Source: Leptospira venezuelensis (GTDB lineage Bacteria > Spirochaetota > Leptospiria > Leptospirales > Leptospiraceae). Taken from it: a stretch of 14,298 nucleotides of DNA. Below are positions 6,192-13,131 of this stretch, piece by piece (the stretch's first letter is position 1; each line of letters begins with the position of its first letter). A program made the translations under genes and the position numbers. The notes under the pieces were generated by a model that worked only from the letters and a program-made list of their open reading frames with translations, had not been told where the DNA came from and did no database searches. The stretch covers positions 1-14,298 of the forward strand of contig NZ_NETS01000021.1 in assembly GCF_002150035.1 (NCBI RefSeq). The letters run 5' to 3'.

Positions 6192-7013
6192 ATGAATATT
6201 TTCACAGATAATTTGCATTCTGAAGGAATGGATCAATACTACGTATTGACTAGAGATCATGAATCTCGAAAGGAAATAAAAGAGATAATTCAAAATGTTT
6301 GGGATGATTTGATTAAATCGAATTTGATTGGCGACAATATTGAAAAATTTGTTAAGGATGCGCAATTAAACTTTCATGGTGCACTTTGGCAATTGGAATT
6401 AACCTATGTTCTAAAGCAGAGATACAGCCTTATTCCACCAAAGGAAAATGGACCAGATATAATAATAGAAGAAGCTGGTGAAAAGATAATCATAGATTGC
6501 GTTTCTTCAAATATTTCAGGCAAAAACAAGATAGAAAAAGTATTCGGTCAAGTTCAGATCTTAAACCAAGATCGACGTAAACTTCGAGTCTTGGAAAGTC
6601 TCACTAAGAAATATAGCGTGTATAAAAGATGGTTGGAAAAAGGAGTTGTTGGTCCGTTGGATAAATTCCTTATCGCTGTTGATACTTCGAATATTCCAGA
6701 AGGTGATTTGGTAGGATTTCCTAATAGAAATATTATGGAATCCGTTCTTTTCGGACTCGGAGATCATTTCTTTGAGGTTGATCTTAGAACGGAAATTGTA
6801 AAAATTCAACATGATAAGCAAGAAGAGATTAAAAAAGAAAATGGAAGTATAGTAACGACTAGTCTCTTTAAAAATTCAGAATTTGAAGATATATCTGGCA
6901 TTATATGGAAAGGTACTAATTTTCTATTCGATCATAGTTTAACAGGCAAGAATGTGAGATTATACAAAAATCCATTGGCAAAAAAGCAAATATGCTTAGA
7001 TCTTCTGGAGTAA
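6192..7013 (+). CDS. PD-(D/E)XK-like protein with altered active site, cassette 10
   Basis: The product is 273 aa. The ATG at 6192 is chosen because the longer frame from 6027 only translates attC-9. Residues about 60-106 have the order seen in restriction-endonuclease-like folds: a helix with E69 (ALWQLELTYVL), a strand ending GPD (87-89), then a strand with IIIDCVS (99-105). Where the classic motif needs (D/E)-X-K, this has D102-C-V104, so the usual Lys is missing. It may be inactive or use the variant seen in GPD...IE-x-V families. The C-terminal half is unassigned. No signal or TM segment, so likely cytosolic. A phage or plasmid defence role is possible but unproven. Cassette 6173-7177; arms 6172-6189 and 7016-7033 match at 17 of 18 positions. 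Confidence 0.72.
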   Translation: MNIFTDNLHSEGMDQYYVLTRDHESRKEIKEIIQNVWDDLIKSNLIGDNIEKFVKDAQLNFHGALWQLELTYVLKQRYSLIPPKENGPDIIIEEAGEKIIIDCVSSNISGKNKIEKVFGQVQILNQDRRKLRVLESLTKKYSVYKRWLEKGVVGPLDKFLIAVDTSNIPEGDLVGFPNRNIMESVLFGLGDHFFEVDLRTEIVKIQHDKQEEIKKENGSIVTTSLFKNSEFEDISGIIWKGTNFLFDHSLTGKNVRLYKNPLAKKQICLDLLE

Positions 7014-7026
7014 TATAGGCAACTGC

Positions 7027-7183
7027 GTATAACTATCGGTGCTTCCGCTACGCTCGGAGATCGCTTGCGCGACTCGCTCGCTCGGGCTACGCCACATTTC
7101 GCTTTGTCACTCGCCTTGCAGGGCAAGTCTCGCGCCAAGTGCTTGCGCACTCGCGAAACGTCGGAACACCTTGGTCGTTATAC
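7027..7183 (+). repeat. attC-10 (157 bp)
   Basis: R'' is GTATAAC (7027-7033) and R' is GTTATAC (7177-7183), a perfect pair. L'' GGTGCTTCCG and L' CGGAACACC belong to the first class, but the inner right arm (CACATTTCGCTTTGTCACTC, then AAGTGCTTGCGCACT) is the type found with second-class sites, so the inner and outer parts have been reassorted. Confidence 0.92.
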
Positions 7184-7199
7184 GCCAGGCTCATAAAAT
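7171..7199 (+). promoter_or_regulatory. Possible attC/cassette hybrid promoter, cassette 11
   Basis: TTGGTC (7171-7176) in attC-10 and TAAAAT (7194-7199) in cassette 11 are 17 nt apart, as before cassettes 9 and 18. Inference. Confidence 0.3.
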
Positions 7200-7229
7200 T
7201 TAAATAAACAACGAAAAGAAGTATCTCCT

Positions 7230-7760
7230 ATGAAATTAAAGCTCTTAATATTTATATTTTTGGTCTGCATGTTTAGTTTAACTGCTGAAGCAGCAGATTT
7301 CCCAAATAATTTTGTGTCTGGAGTATTGAATTGGGGCGTCGATTGTGAGAATATTAAATTTAATAAAGATTTCACATTTGAATACAAGTTTTCCGGCGAT
7401 TGTAAAGGATGGGGAAGAGTTTTAAAAGGAGAATGGAAAAAGGGTGATGGAAAGCTTCTTCTTTCAGCAAAAATGAGCGAAGGTCCCAGTGAAGAAAATG
7501 GAGAATGCAGTGGCTCATATTACGAAACGTATTCGAAAGCCAAAAAGAAAACTTGCATTAACAAGTATAAAAAACGAATAGTAAACGCCTTCGGAGTATA
7601 TCCTGCACATTTTAAGATATCAGGTTTTGTGGTACTTAATGAGAAATCGGAAGCCATTGTTACATTGCAATCTGAATTGATTAATAACGAGAAGTCTAAG
7701 TCCAAGACGGGTTTTCTGAATATAGAAGGTGATTCTTTCGGTATATTCGGTGACCTGTAA
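7230..7760 (+). CDS. Secreted cysteine-containing protein, cassette 11
   Basis: The product is 176 aa. The signal peptide is of the type-I class: KLK start, hydrophobic 5-17, cleavage expected after A19-E-A21. The mature part has four or more Cys (DCENI, GDCKGWG, GECSG, KTCIN), which could form disulfides outside the cytoplasm. A segment FNKDFTFEYKFSGDCKG...KGEWKKGDGKLLL resembles a segment of the partial lipoprotein in cassette 20 (FKMDDSYIEEF.GEGC.G....GKYTLVGNTVHL), which suggests a shared small beta-barrel-like domain. I do not recognise the family. A weak purine stretch (GAAAAGAAG) precedes the start. Cassette 7178-7921; arms 7177-7190 and 7769-7782 are the shortest set. Confidence 0.75.
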   Translation: MKLKLLIFIFLVCMFSLTAEAADFPNNFVSGVLNWGVDCENIKFNKDFTFEYKFSGDCKGWGRVLKGEWKKGDGKLLLSAKMSEGPSEENGECSGSYYETYSKAKKKTCINKYKKRIVNAFGVYPAHFKISGFVVLNEKSEAIVTLQSELINNEKSKSKTGFLNIEGDSFGIFGDL

Positions 7761-7775
7761 ATGAATTCGCCCAGC

Positions 7776-7927
7776 GTATAACTTACGGCTCTGACGCATC
7801 GCTTCGGGATTGCTGCGCAATCCTCGCTTGGCCTGCGGCACATTTCGCTTTGTCACTTCGTTTGCAGGGCAAACTCGTGCCAAGTGCTTCGCACTCGCGA
7901 AACGTCGTCAAGCCTTGGTCGTTAGGC
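7776..7927 (+). repeat. attC-11 (152 bp)
   Basis: R'' is GTATAAC (7776-7782) and R' is GTTAGGC (7921-7927). L'' GGCTCTGACG and L' CGTCAAGCC belong to the second class. Inner hairpins include TTTGCAGGGCAAA and AAGTGCTTCGCACT. Confidence 0.93.
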
Positions 7928-7957
7928 GACATCTAATCAAATTTTATAGAATTACGA

Positions 7958-8428
7958 ATGTTTAACTTTGTAAAGAATATTGAAAAACATATAGAGGCAG
8001 TAGGATTTCTCTCAATCGCCTCGCTTTTGATCCATTTGCTTTTCCGATTTTTTCCAGTACGAAATAAAATTGGATCATCGGAAATATTTATAATAATACC
8101 TGGCCAGTATAGTTTTTATACGAGGTCGTTTCCAGAGTTTGATAGATATAGCCAATGTAAGGATCCAATCCTTTCATTACATGATAGCATCGTATCCTCT
8201 TCTGAATCGGAGTTTTGTAGGGCATATGAAGTTGAAGTCAATGAAATTGGTACTATAAATATATCTTCTCTGAATTTAAAAGAACGGGCTTACTTTTATT
8301 CATCAAACCGGCTTGAAGCATTTACTAAATTCATAGCAAATATATTCGGGGTAGTAACTTTATTGCTATTTTTCATCTTGTTTGTGCTTATGCGTCCATT
8401 TAGGCCTAAGCCTCTTTGGACAGATTAG
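7958..8428 (+). CDS. Small two-TM protein of unknown function, cassette 12
   Basis: The product is 156 aa. One hydrophobic helix lies near 14-32 and another near 127-147, separated by an approximately 95-residue loop that is probably outside the cytoplasm and has two Cys (CKDP, FCRAYE). The tail is basic and Pro-rich (RPFRPKPLW). No family recognised. No good Shine-Dalgarno; the leader is 31 nt after attC-11. Cassette 7922-8566. Its start hexamer TTAGGC does not match its R'' GCATAAC at one base, yet the extended arms 7921-7938 and 8423-8440 agree at 16 of 18 positions. The boundaries are therefore real and R'' has probably mutated. Confidence 0.72.
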   Translation: MFNFVKNIEKHIEAVGFLSIASLLIHLLFRFFPVRNKIGSSEIFIIIPGQYSFYTRSFPEFDRYSQCKDPILSLHDSIVSSSESEFCRAYEVEVNEIGTINISSLNLKERAYFYSSNRLEAFTKFIANIFGVVTLLLFFILFVLMRPFRPKPLWTD

Positions 8429-8433
8429 ACGTC

Positions 8434-8572
8434 GCATAACTATCGGTGCTTCCGCTACGTTCGTGGATCGCTCGCGACCACTCACTCGGGCTTCGCCACA
8501 TTTGCTTCTGTCACTTCGCTTGCAGAGCAAGCTCGTGCCATTGCAAACGTCGGAACACCTTGGTCGTTAGGC
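8434..8572 (+). repeat. attC-12 (139 bp)
   Basis: R'' is GCATAAC (8434-8440) and R' is GTTAGGC (8566-8572). L'' GGTGCTTCCG and L' CGGAACACC belong to the first class. It is the only site whose R'' is not the complement of its own cassette's start. Confidence 0.92.
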
Positions 8573-9026
8573 GCCATATCGCGACTTTCTTTGTAATTTT
8601 TTAAGATAGAAGTTGTGAATTCTTCCGTAAAACCAAATCAGGATCCACTTAAAGTCAGGCCGCTTTTCACCCTTTTCTTACTTTGTGTAGTAGGCTGAAA
8701 AGCTCTACAGTATGTTAGGAATTTAATAGAACTACTTGCATCTCTTTCATCAAAAGAATCGAAAAGGGTTCGCTACTTTATATTTAAATAGTAAATTCTT
8801 CTTTATTTGACCTTTGCTTTATTAGTAGATTTTACAGAGTAGGATTTTGGTGCACCGTGATTGAGCGATACAGCGCCTAACTATCGGCTCTGACGCATCG
8901 CTTCGAGATCGCTACGCGACTCTTGCTCGGCCTTCGGCACATTGGCTCAGTCACTCGAATTGCAGAGGCAATTCTCGTGCCTGTCTTCGCTCTGCTCAGC
9001 ACGCCAACGTCGTCAAGCCTTGGTCG
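8567..9026 (+). mobile_element. ORF-less cassette, family B copy 1
   Basis: This 460-bp cassette is repeated immediately downstream (9027-9489). No gene is supported on either strand: frames are short and not kept between copies. Conserved features are a hairpin at 8690-8708 (stem GTAG-GCT/AGC-CTAC, loop GAAA), a 9-bp inverted pair ACCCTTTTC (8669-8677) and GAAAAGGGT (8761-8769) that encloses it, and TTGACC (8807-8812) 17 nt before TTTTAC (8830-8835), a weak promoter-like pair. The cassette could encode a structured RNA, but I recognise no known family. Arms are 8566-8582 and 8865-8881. Confidence 0.8.
8669..8769 (+). ncRNA. Candidate structured RNA element, family B copy 1
   Basis: The long-range pair ACCCTTTTC/GAAAAGGGT encloses a hairpin with a GAAA loop (8690-8708). 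The second copy changes the hairpin to GTAG-GCTT/AAGC-CTAC (9150-9169), with an inserted T that lengthens the stem and keeps it folded. Strand and transcription are not established. Confidence 0.3.
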
Positions 9027-9032
9027 TTAGGC
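8875..9032 (+). repeat. attC-13 (158 bp)
   Basis: R'' is GCCTAAC (8875-8881) and R' is GTTAGGC (9026-9032), a perfect pair because both neighbours are family B. L'' GGCTCTGACG and L' CGTCAAGCC belong to the second class. The inner arm carries AATTGCAGAGGCAATT and TCTTCGCTCTGCTCAG. Confidence 0.93.
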
Positions 9033-9489
9033 GCTATATCGCGATTTTATTTTTTAATTTTTAAGATAGAAGTTGTGAATTCTTTCGTAAAACCAAATGA
9101 GAATCCACTTAAAGTTGGGTCGCTTTTCACCCTTTTCTTGTTTTATATCGTAGGCTTGAAAAGCTCTACAGTATGTTAGGAATTTAATAGAACTACTTGC
9201 ATCTCTTTCATCAAAAGAATCGAAAAGGGTTCGCTACTTTATCTCTAAAAGTAAATTCTTCTTTATTTGACCTTTGCTCTTTTAGTAGATTTTATAGAGT
9301 AGGGCTCATTAATGCACCGTGTTTGAGCGATACAGCGCCTAACTTACGGTGCCTCCGCTCCGCTCGGGGCTTGCTTCGCAACCCACTCGCTTGGCCTTCG
9401 GCACATTGGCTCAGTCACTCAAATTGCAAAGCAATTCTCGCGCCTGTCTTCGCTTCGCTCAGCACGCCAACGTCGGAGCACCTTGGTCG
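9027..9489 (+). mobile_element. ORF-less cassette, family B copy 2
   Basis: This 463-bp tandem copy of cassette 13 differs by scattered substitutions and small indels spread over its length, so it is not a very recent duplication. Its hairpin (9150-9169), inverted pair (9129-9137 and 9222-9230) and promoter-like pair TTGACC (9267-9272)/TTTTAT (9290-9295) are all kept. The frame from 9197 (TTG start) only runs into attC-14 and is broken in copy 1. The attC sites that end the two copies are of different classes (second and third). Arms are 9026-9042 and 9327-9343. Confidence 0.8.
9129..9230 (+). ncRNA. Candidate structured RNA element, family B copy 2
   Basis: Same architecture as 8669-8769: ACCCTTTTC and GAAAAGGGT enclose a GTAG-GCTT/AAGC-CTAC hairpin. 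Low confidence as an RNA gene; the structure itself is visible. Confidence 0.3.
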
Positions 9490-9495
9490 TTAGAC
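9337..9495 (+). repeat. attC-14 (159 bp)
   Basis: R'' is GCCTAAC (9337-9343) and R' is GTTAGAC (9489-9495). L'' GGTGCCTCCG and L' CGGAGCACC belong to the third class, while the inner right part (CACATTGGCTCAGTCACTC) is nearly that of attC-13, a second-class site. This is another example of reassorted parts. Confidence 0.92.
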
Positions 9496-9513
9496 GACAT
9501 TTTGTAAAAGATA

Positions 9514-10512
9514 ATGTTTAAGAAAATAATCGAAGAAAGATTTCAAGCGGTTAGTTGGTTTGATGATGCTCTTTACGACTGGTGTCACGGACTAAAATAT
9601 TCGTTGAGCACTGGTGAAATTGATCGAGTTGGCAAATATCGATTTGCATATCGATTCGATAGCTCAATAATAAGTTCATCTGGCGATTACGTATTTCTTT
9701 ATGAAAGATTTGGGACTAAGGGTCTATTGTTAAAAAATGGCGAAATTCTTAGGGAGATTAATCGCTCATACTACCATGCGAATGATTACGAGTATCCTGC
9801 TGTTTTCTTAGATTATCGCTCTAAAACATATCTTGTGCATTGTCCTAATAGCTATTGCCAGCTTGATTTCGAAGATGTGGAAACTGGGCATGTTATCACT
9901 GAAATTCTTTCGAGAAAGCCGTCTGATATTTTTCATTCAAGGTTAGAAATAAGTCAAAACCATAAATATTTAATTAGCAAAGGTTGGATTTGGCACCCAA
10001 TTGATGTTATTCAATTATACGATATTGAAGATTGCTTTAGGGATCCGACGGTATTAGATAAAGAATGTTATGGATCACCTGCCCCTAATTTAGGAAGGGA
10101 AATTTGTACAGCAAGCTTTATAGAAGATGATCGCATACTTGTTGGTACTTCGGAAGAGGAGGCATTCGATTCAGATAAAGTTGATCTGTTTCCTGCAAAA
10201 AGCTTTGCAATTTATAATTATTTGGAAAACACTATTTCTTCTCCGATCAGCCCTACCTATAGATTCGGGAATCTCGTTGCAATAAATGAACAGTTTGCGT
10301 GGGACATTATCGAATACCCAAAATTGATCGATTTAGAAACTGGGAATATAATCTACAGCTGGCTGGATGTTGATTCTGGAGTAAGGTCATCTTCAATTTC
10401 GTTAAATGGTAAAAATCAGCCGCTAATTGCCTTTGATGATCGAAAAGAAAAGTTAGCAATTGTTGGGGAAGATTCGACAATTATTTTATCAATATTACAA
10501 AACGTCGTCTAA
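9514..10512 (+). CDS. 332-aa beta-rich protein of unknown function, cassette 15
   Basis: This is the largest product in the window. It has no signal peptide or TM helix, so it is likely cytosolic. Successive strand-rich blocks (YVFLYERFG, AVFLDYRSKTYLVHC, HPIDVIQLYDIEDC, SFAIYNYLENTISSP, LIDLETGNIIYSWLDV, LIAFDDRKEKLAIVGEDSTIIL) look like blades of a beta-propeller, including the typical 'D.etG.i' turn. This is fold-level inference only. The start ATG at 9514 is the first after attC-14; the upstream AAAAGAT is a weak binding site. The stop TAA (10510-10512) is part of R'' of attC-15, and the last residues NVV come from the end arm. Cassette 9490-10639; arms 9489-9507 and 10495-10513 match at 18 of 19 positions. 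Confidence 0.75.
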   Translation: MFKKIIEERFQAVSWFDDALYDWCHGLKYSLSTGEIDRVGKYRFAYRFDSSIISSSGDYVFLYERFGTKGLLLKNGEILREINRSYYHANDYEYPAVFLDYRSKTYLVHCPNSYCQLDFEDVETGHVITEILSRKPSDIFHSRLEISQNHKYLISKGWIWHPIDVIQLYDIEDCFRDPTVLDKECYGSPAPNLGREICTASFIEDDRILVGTSEEEAFDSDKVDLFPAKSFAIYNYLENTISSPISPTYRFGNLVAINEQFAWDIIEYPKLIDLETGNIIYSWLDVDSGVRSSSISLNGKNQPLIAFDDRKEKLAIVGEDSTIILSILQNVV

Positions 10513-10645
10513 CTGTCGGTGCTTCCGCTCCGCTCGTGGATCGCTCGCGACCACTCGCTCGGGCTACGCCACATTTGCTTCTGTCACTTCGTTTGCAGAG
10601 CAAACTCGCGCCATTGCAAACGTCGGAACACCTTGGTCGTTAGTC
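10507..10645 (+). repeat. attC-15 (139 bp)
   Basis: R'' is GTCTAAC (10507-10513) and R' is GTTAGTC (10639-10645). L'' GGTGCTTCCG and L' CGGAACACC belong to the first class. The short inner stem GTGGATCGCTCGCGACCAC is shared with attC-18 and close to attC-12. It overlaps the stop of the gene at 9514. Confidence 0.93.
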
Positions 10646-10681
10646 GCCATAATCTCAAAATATTTATTCTAAGAGAAAACT

Positions 10682-11494
10682 ATGAAAACCCATTTAAAAT
10701 TCATTCTCGTAGTAATTGGATTTATCTTTTGCTTCAACTGTCAAAAACCTGAAGACCTTGCAGTTTTAGTTGCTCCAATAACTTATTCTATAGCTAAGAA
10801 TGCTATTGATCAGGGAAAAAGGAATGGAGAATACTTTATAAAACTTAAATACTCAAATATTCAGAAAGGAGAAGGGGATTGGCCTTCTGGAGAAATAAAT
10901 TACGAAGTGGAATCTGCAGAGTATCCTGGAAAAGTCGGGAAGATTCAATACATATTAAATGGTAGCCATTTGGCCACTGCCATAGTTGTTCCTCCAGGAA
11001 AGAATAAAACTCAGTTTCAAGTCAATTTGGTTGAAAGCGCAATCGTATTTGGCCAAACTCAAAGTATTGAGAGTTACCTCAATGTCATGGCTAAACAGTT
11101 ATCTGTAAGCACTCCTAAGGATCTTAAAATTGCAGTTTTTGATTTTGAAGGTATTAAGGGTGAGCGGACTGTATTAGGAAAACGCCTCCCAGAATCTCTC
11201 ATCAATTACCTTGTTAACTATAAATTGCAAGTATTAGAAAGACGTTCTCTTGATTCAGTGATAAAAGAACTTAGTTTTCAGAAAACAGGGTTAACTCAGG
11301 GTTCCGATGTAAGGAATGAGATAGGCAAATTCTTAGGAGCAGACGCTATTTTAACGGGAACCTTAAAGAATGATAAGGAAGAGATATTAATAAATGCGAG
11401 AATAATTAGAATAGACACCGGAACTGTGGTAGCTGCGGAAAAAATAATTATTCCTAAGTATCTCTTTCCTCAAAGCGATTTTCATGTATTCTGA
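10682..11494 (+). CDS. FlgO/CsgG-like lipoprotein, cassette 16
   Basis: The product is 270 aa. The signal is MKTHLK, a hydrophobic stretch 7-18 and lipobox CFNC with Cys20. The C-terminal domain (about 147-258) matches the FlgO/CsgG N-terminal pattern: LKIAVFDFEG (148-157), GKRLPESLINYL (166-177), QVLERRSLDSVIKEL (183-197), GKFLGADAILTGTL (215-228), INARIIRIDTGTVVAA (237-252). This fold occurs in outer-membrane or periplasm-facing lipoproteins (FlgO near flagella, CsgG in curli secretion), but the CsgG pore segments are not evident. The N-terminal 120 residues are unassigned. AGAGAAAA precedes the ATG. Cassette 10640-11656; arms 10639-10658 and 11499-11518 match at 19 of 20 positions. Confidence 0.85.
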   Translation: MKTHLKFILVVIGFIFCFNCQKPEDLAVLVAPITYSIAKNAIDQGKRNGEYFIKLKYSNIQKGEGDWPSGEINYEVESAEYPGKVGKIQYILNGSHLATAIVVPPGKNKTQFQVNLVESAIVFGQTQSIESYLNVMAKQLSVSTPKDLKIAVFDFEGIKGERTVLGKRLPESLINYLVNYKLQVLERRSLDSVIKELSFQKTGLTQGSDVRNEIGKFLGADAILTGTLKNDKEEILINARIIRIDTGTVVAAEKIIIPKYLFPQSDFHVF

Positions 11495-11511
11495 GTAATT
11501 GAGATTACGGC

Positions 11512-11662
11512 GACTAACTTACGCCTCTGCCGCAGCGCTACGGGATGCTTCGCACCCTTGCTTGGCCTTCGACACATTTTGCTTTGTCACTCGTCTTGCA
11601 AAGCAAGTCTCGCGCCAAGTGCTTCGCACTCGCAAAACGTCGGCAAGGCTTGGTCGTTATGC
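11512..11662 (+). repeat. attC-16 (151 bp), fourth L-box class
   Basis: R'' is GACTAAC (11512-11518) and R' is GTTATGC (11656-11662). L'' GCCTCTGCCG (11523-11532) pairs with L' CGGCAAGGC (11641-11649) with one extrahelical base. Both boxes differ from all other sites here yet still pair with each other, which is direct covariation. Confidence 0.93.
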
Positions 11663-11728
11663 GTAATGCTCAAAAGTAATTTCGTATTAAAATAAATCCC
11701 AAAGTATTCCTTTCGTTAGGTAGAACAA

Positions 11729-12154
11729 ATGAACGAACCCGAATCAAGAATTGCTAAGTATCATTCTCTTCATAAATATTTCATACATTCAGATCGGATG
11801 CGGATACTATTTGAAAACATTTTAAAAGATCGAATAAAGAGCGGGGAGACTCCTTCCTTTGGGGAATTAATGATCACTGACTTCATATATCTAAATTTTT
11901 GGTATTCATCATTGTATGTGATTGTTGAAGGTTGGATGGAGCATAAACTAGAAGACAAGACCATAAATGACTTATTAAAATCTCCAAATCTTGAGAAACT
12001 AAGAAGATTTAGAAATGGAGTTTTTCATTACCAGAAAGACTATTTCGATAGTCGTTTTATGGACTTTATCAGAAGCGATGAAAATCCTGTTGATTGGGTA
12101 CGTAGATTACATAAGGCTTTTAGTGATTGGTTTCTATTGAAGGAAGCACGGTAG
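11729..12154 (+). CDS. HEPN-motif protein, putative ribonuclease, cassette 17
   Basis: The product is 141 aa, helical and cytosolic. Residues 92-101 read RRFRNGVFHY and contain the HEPN signature R-X4-H (R95-N96-GVF-H100), where the residue after Arg is the usual polar N. HEPN proteins are RNases or RNA-binding partners in toxin-antitoxin, abortive infection and CRISPR systems. The preceding helices (YLNFWYSSLYVIVEGW) and the following DYFDSRFMDF fit a four-helix HEPN bundle. No antitoxin (for example a nucleotidyltransferase) is encoded beside it; the cassette has room for one gene only, so it may act alone or with a partner elsewhere. AGG (11718-11720) lies 8 nt before the ATG. Cassette 11657-12315; arms 11656-11674 and 12157-12175 match at 18 of 19 positions. 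Confidence 0.78.
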   Translation: MNEPESRIAKYHSLHKYFIHSDRMRILFENILKDRIKSGETPSFGELMITDFIYLNFWYSSLYVIVEGWMEHKLEDKTINDLLKSPNLEKLRRFRNGVFHYQKDYFDSRFMDFIRSDENPVDWVRRLHKAFSDWFLLKEAR

Positions 12155-12168
12155 AATTTGAGCACTAC

Positions 12169-12321
12169 GCATAACTTACGGCTCTGACGCGGCGCTTCGA
12201 GATCGCTGTGCGACTCTCGCTTGGCCTTCGGCACATTTCGCTTTGTCACTCGCCTTGCAGGGCAAGTCTCGCGCCAAGTGCTTCGCACGCGCGAAACGTC
12301 GGAACACCTTGGTCGTTAGGC
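12169..12321 (+). repeat. attC-17 (153 bp), chimeric L boxes
   Basis: R'' is GCATAAC (12169-12175) and R' is GTTAGGC (12315-12321). L'' is GGCTCTGACG (12180-12189, second class), but L' is CGGAACACC (12300-12308, first class), so the two cannot form the usual L stem. The right half closely matches attC-10. It is the only class-mismatched site in the window. Confidence 0.92.
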
Positions 12322-12337
12322 GCAATATGGATAAAAT
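12309..12337 (+). promoter_or_regulatory. Possible attC/cassette hybrid promoter, cassette 18
   Basis: TTGGTC (12309-12314) in attC-17 and TAAAAT (12332-12337) in cassette 18 are 17 nt apart. Third example of this layout. Inference. Confidence 0.3.
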
Positions 12338-12381
12338 TTTCGTTAAGTATCACATTTTAAATTTTTAAAAAAGAGGTTTTC

Positions 12382-12921
12382 ATGAATTACAAAGTAAAAG
12401 GTCGTGTGTCACTAGAAGATTACTCGAAGTTCATTAATTATCACATATATTTGAGTCTATTGGGAGGTTTTAGAAAGTTTATTTTCGTGTTTTTAGGCTT
12501 AGTGCTTTTCCTCTTCTATGTGTTACCGATTCTTAAAAAGTTACCGCCACGGAACGAAACCGAAATAGTCGAAGTGTCGCAATTTTTAGCGCGATTCCTT
12601 GTGATTTTTGCTATAGCTTTAATATCATATTTATTCTTTAAGTTTCGTCTCTCGAGCAGAAATAAAAAAACGTTTGAGTCTAATAAGTTCCTACAGGATG
12701 AACAAACATTTGATATTGGTGAGAATCAAATTCTCGCCTCTTCACCAAATAGTAACACAATTATAACGAAAGATAAGATTCATAAATTAGCTTTTAAAGA
12801 TGATGCGATCTATATATTTATTTCTGCGATTCAAGCTTTTGTTATCCCTAAGCACTATTTTGATAATGATAATGAATTTGGAAAGGCTCAGAATTTCCTT
12901 AAAGAGCATTACCTGAAATAA
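12382..12921 (+). CDS. YcxB-like two-TM protein, cassette 18
   Basis: The product is 179 aa. An N-terminal part (VKGRVSLEDYSKFINYHIYLS) is followed by two hydrophobic helices (about 31-50 and 70-87) and a C-terminal domain (about 105-165) with the YcxB-like order: FDIGENQILAS, a strand turn, TKDKIHKLAFKDDAIYIFIS, then FVIPKHYF near the end. That last motif (a hydrophobic strand, then IP-K-x-x-F) is characteristic of the family. Its function is unknown. It has the same architecture as the product of cassette 7. AAGAGG just upstream of the ATG is a good ribosome binding site. Cassette 12316-13079; arms 12315-12332 and 12921-12938 match at 17 of 18 positions, the end arm starting at the last base of the stop. 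Confidence 0.85.
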   Translation: MNYKVKGRVSLEDYSKFINYHIYLSLLGGFRKFIFVFLGLVLFLFYVLPILKKLPPRNETEIVEVSQFLARFLVIFAIALISYLFFKFRLSSRNKKTFESNKFLQDEQTFDIGENQILASSPNSNTIITKDKIHKLAFKDDAIYIFISAIQAFVIPKHYFDNDNEFGKAQNFLKEHYLK

Positions 12922-12931
12922 TCCATACTGC

Positions 12932-13085
12932 GCCTAACTGTCGGTGCTTCCGCTCCGCTCGTGGATCGCTCGCGACCACTCGCTCGGGCTTCGCCACATT
13001 TCGCTTTGTCACTCGTCTTGCTAAGCAAGTCTCGCGCCAAGTCCTAACGGACTCGCGAAACGTCGGAACACCTTGGTCGTTAGAC
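12932..13085 (+). repeat. attC-18 (154 bp)
   Basis: R'' is GCCTAAC (12932-12938) and R' is GTTAGAC (13079-13085). L'' GGTGCTTCCG and L' CGGAACACC belong to the first class. The inner hairpin AAGTCCTAACGGACT replaces the AAGTGC-GCACT stem of its relatives, with both sides changed together. Confidence 0.93.
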
Positions 13086-13131
13086 GCAATGACCGAAACT
13101 ATTTTCTATTACACAACTTCTAAGGGGAAAA

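Noticed and set aside
6033..6365. Leftward frames across attC sites (for example 244-459, 4083-4274, 7520-7883, 12040-12288)
   Set aside because: attC sequence happens to be open in several frames on both strands. These overlap real genes and share the same Arg-rich attC peptide.
9197..9493. 98-codon frame in family B copy 2
   Set aside because: It starts at TTG, reads through attC-14 and is interrupted in copy 1.
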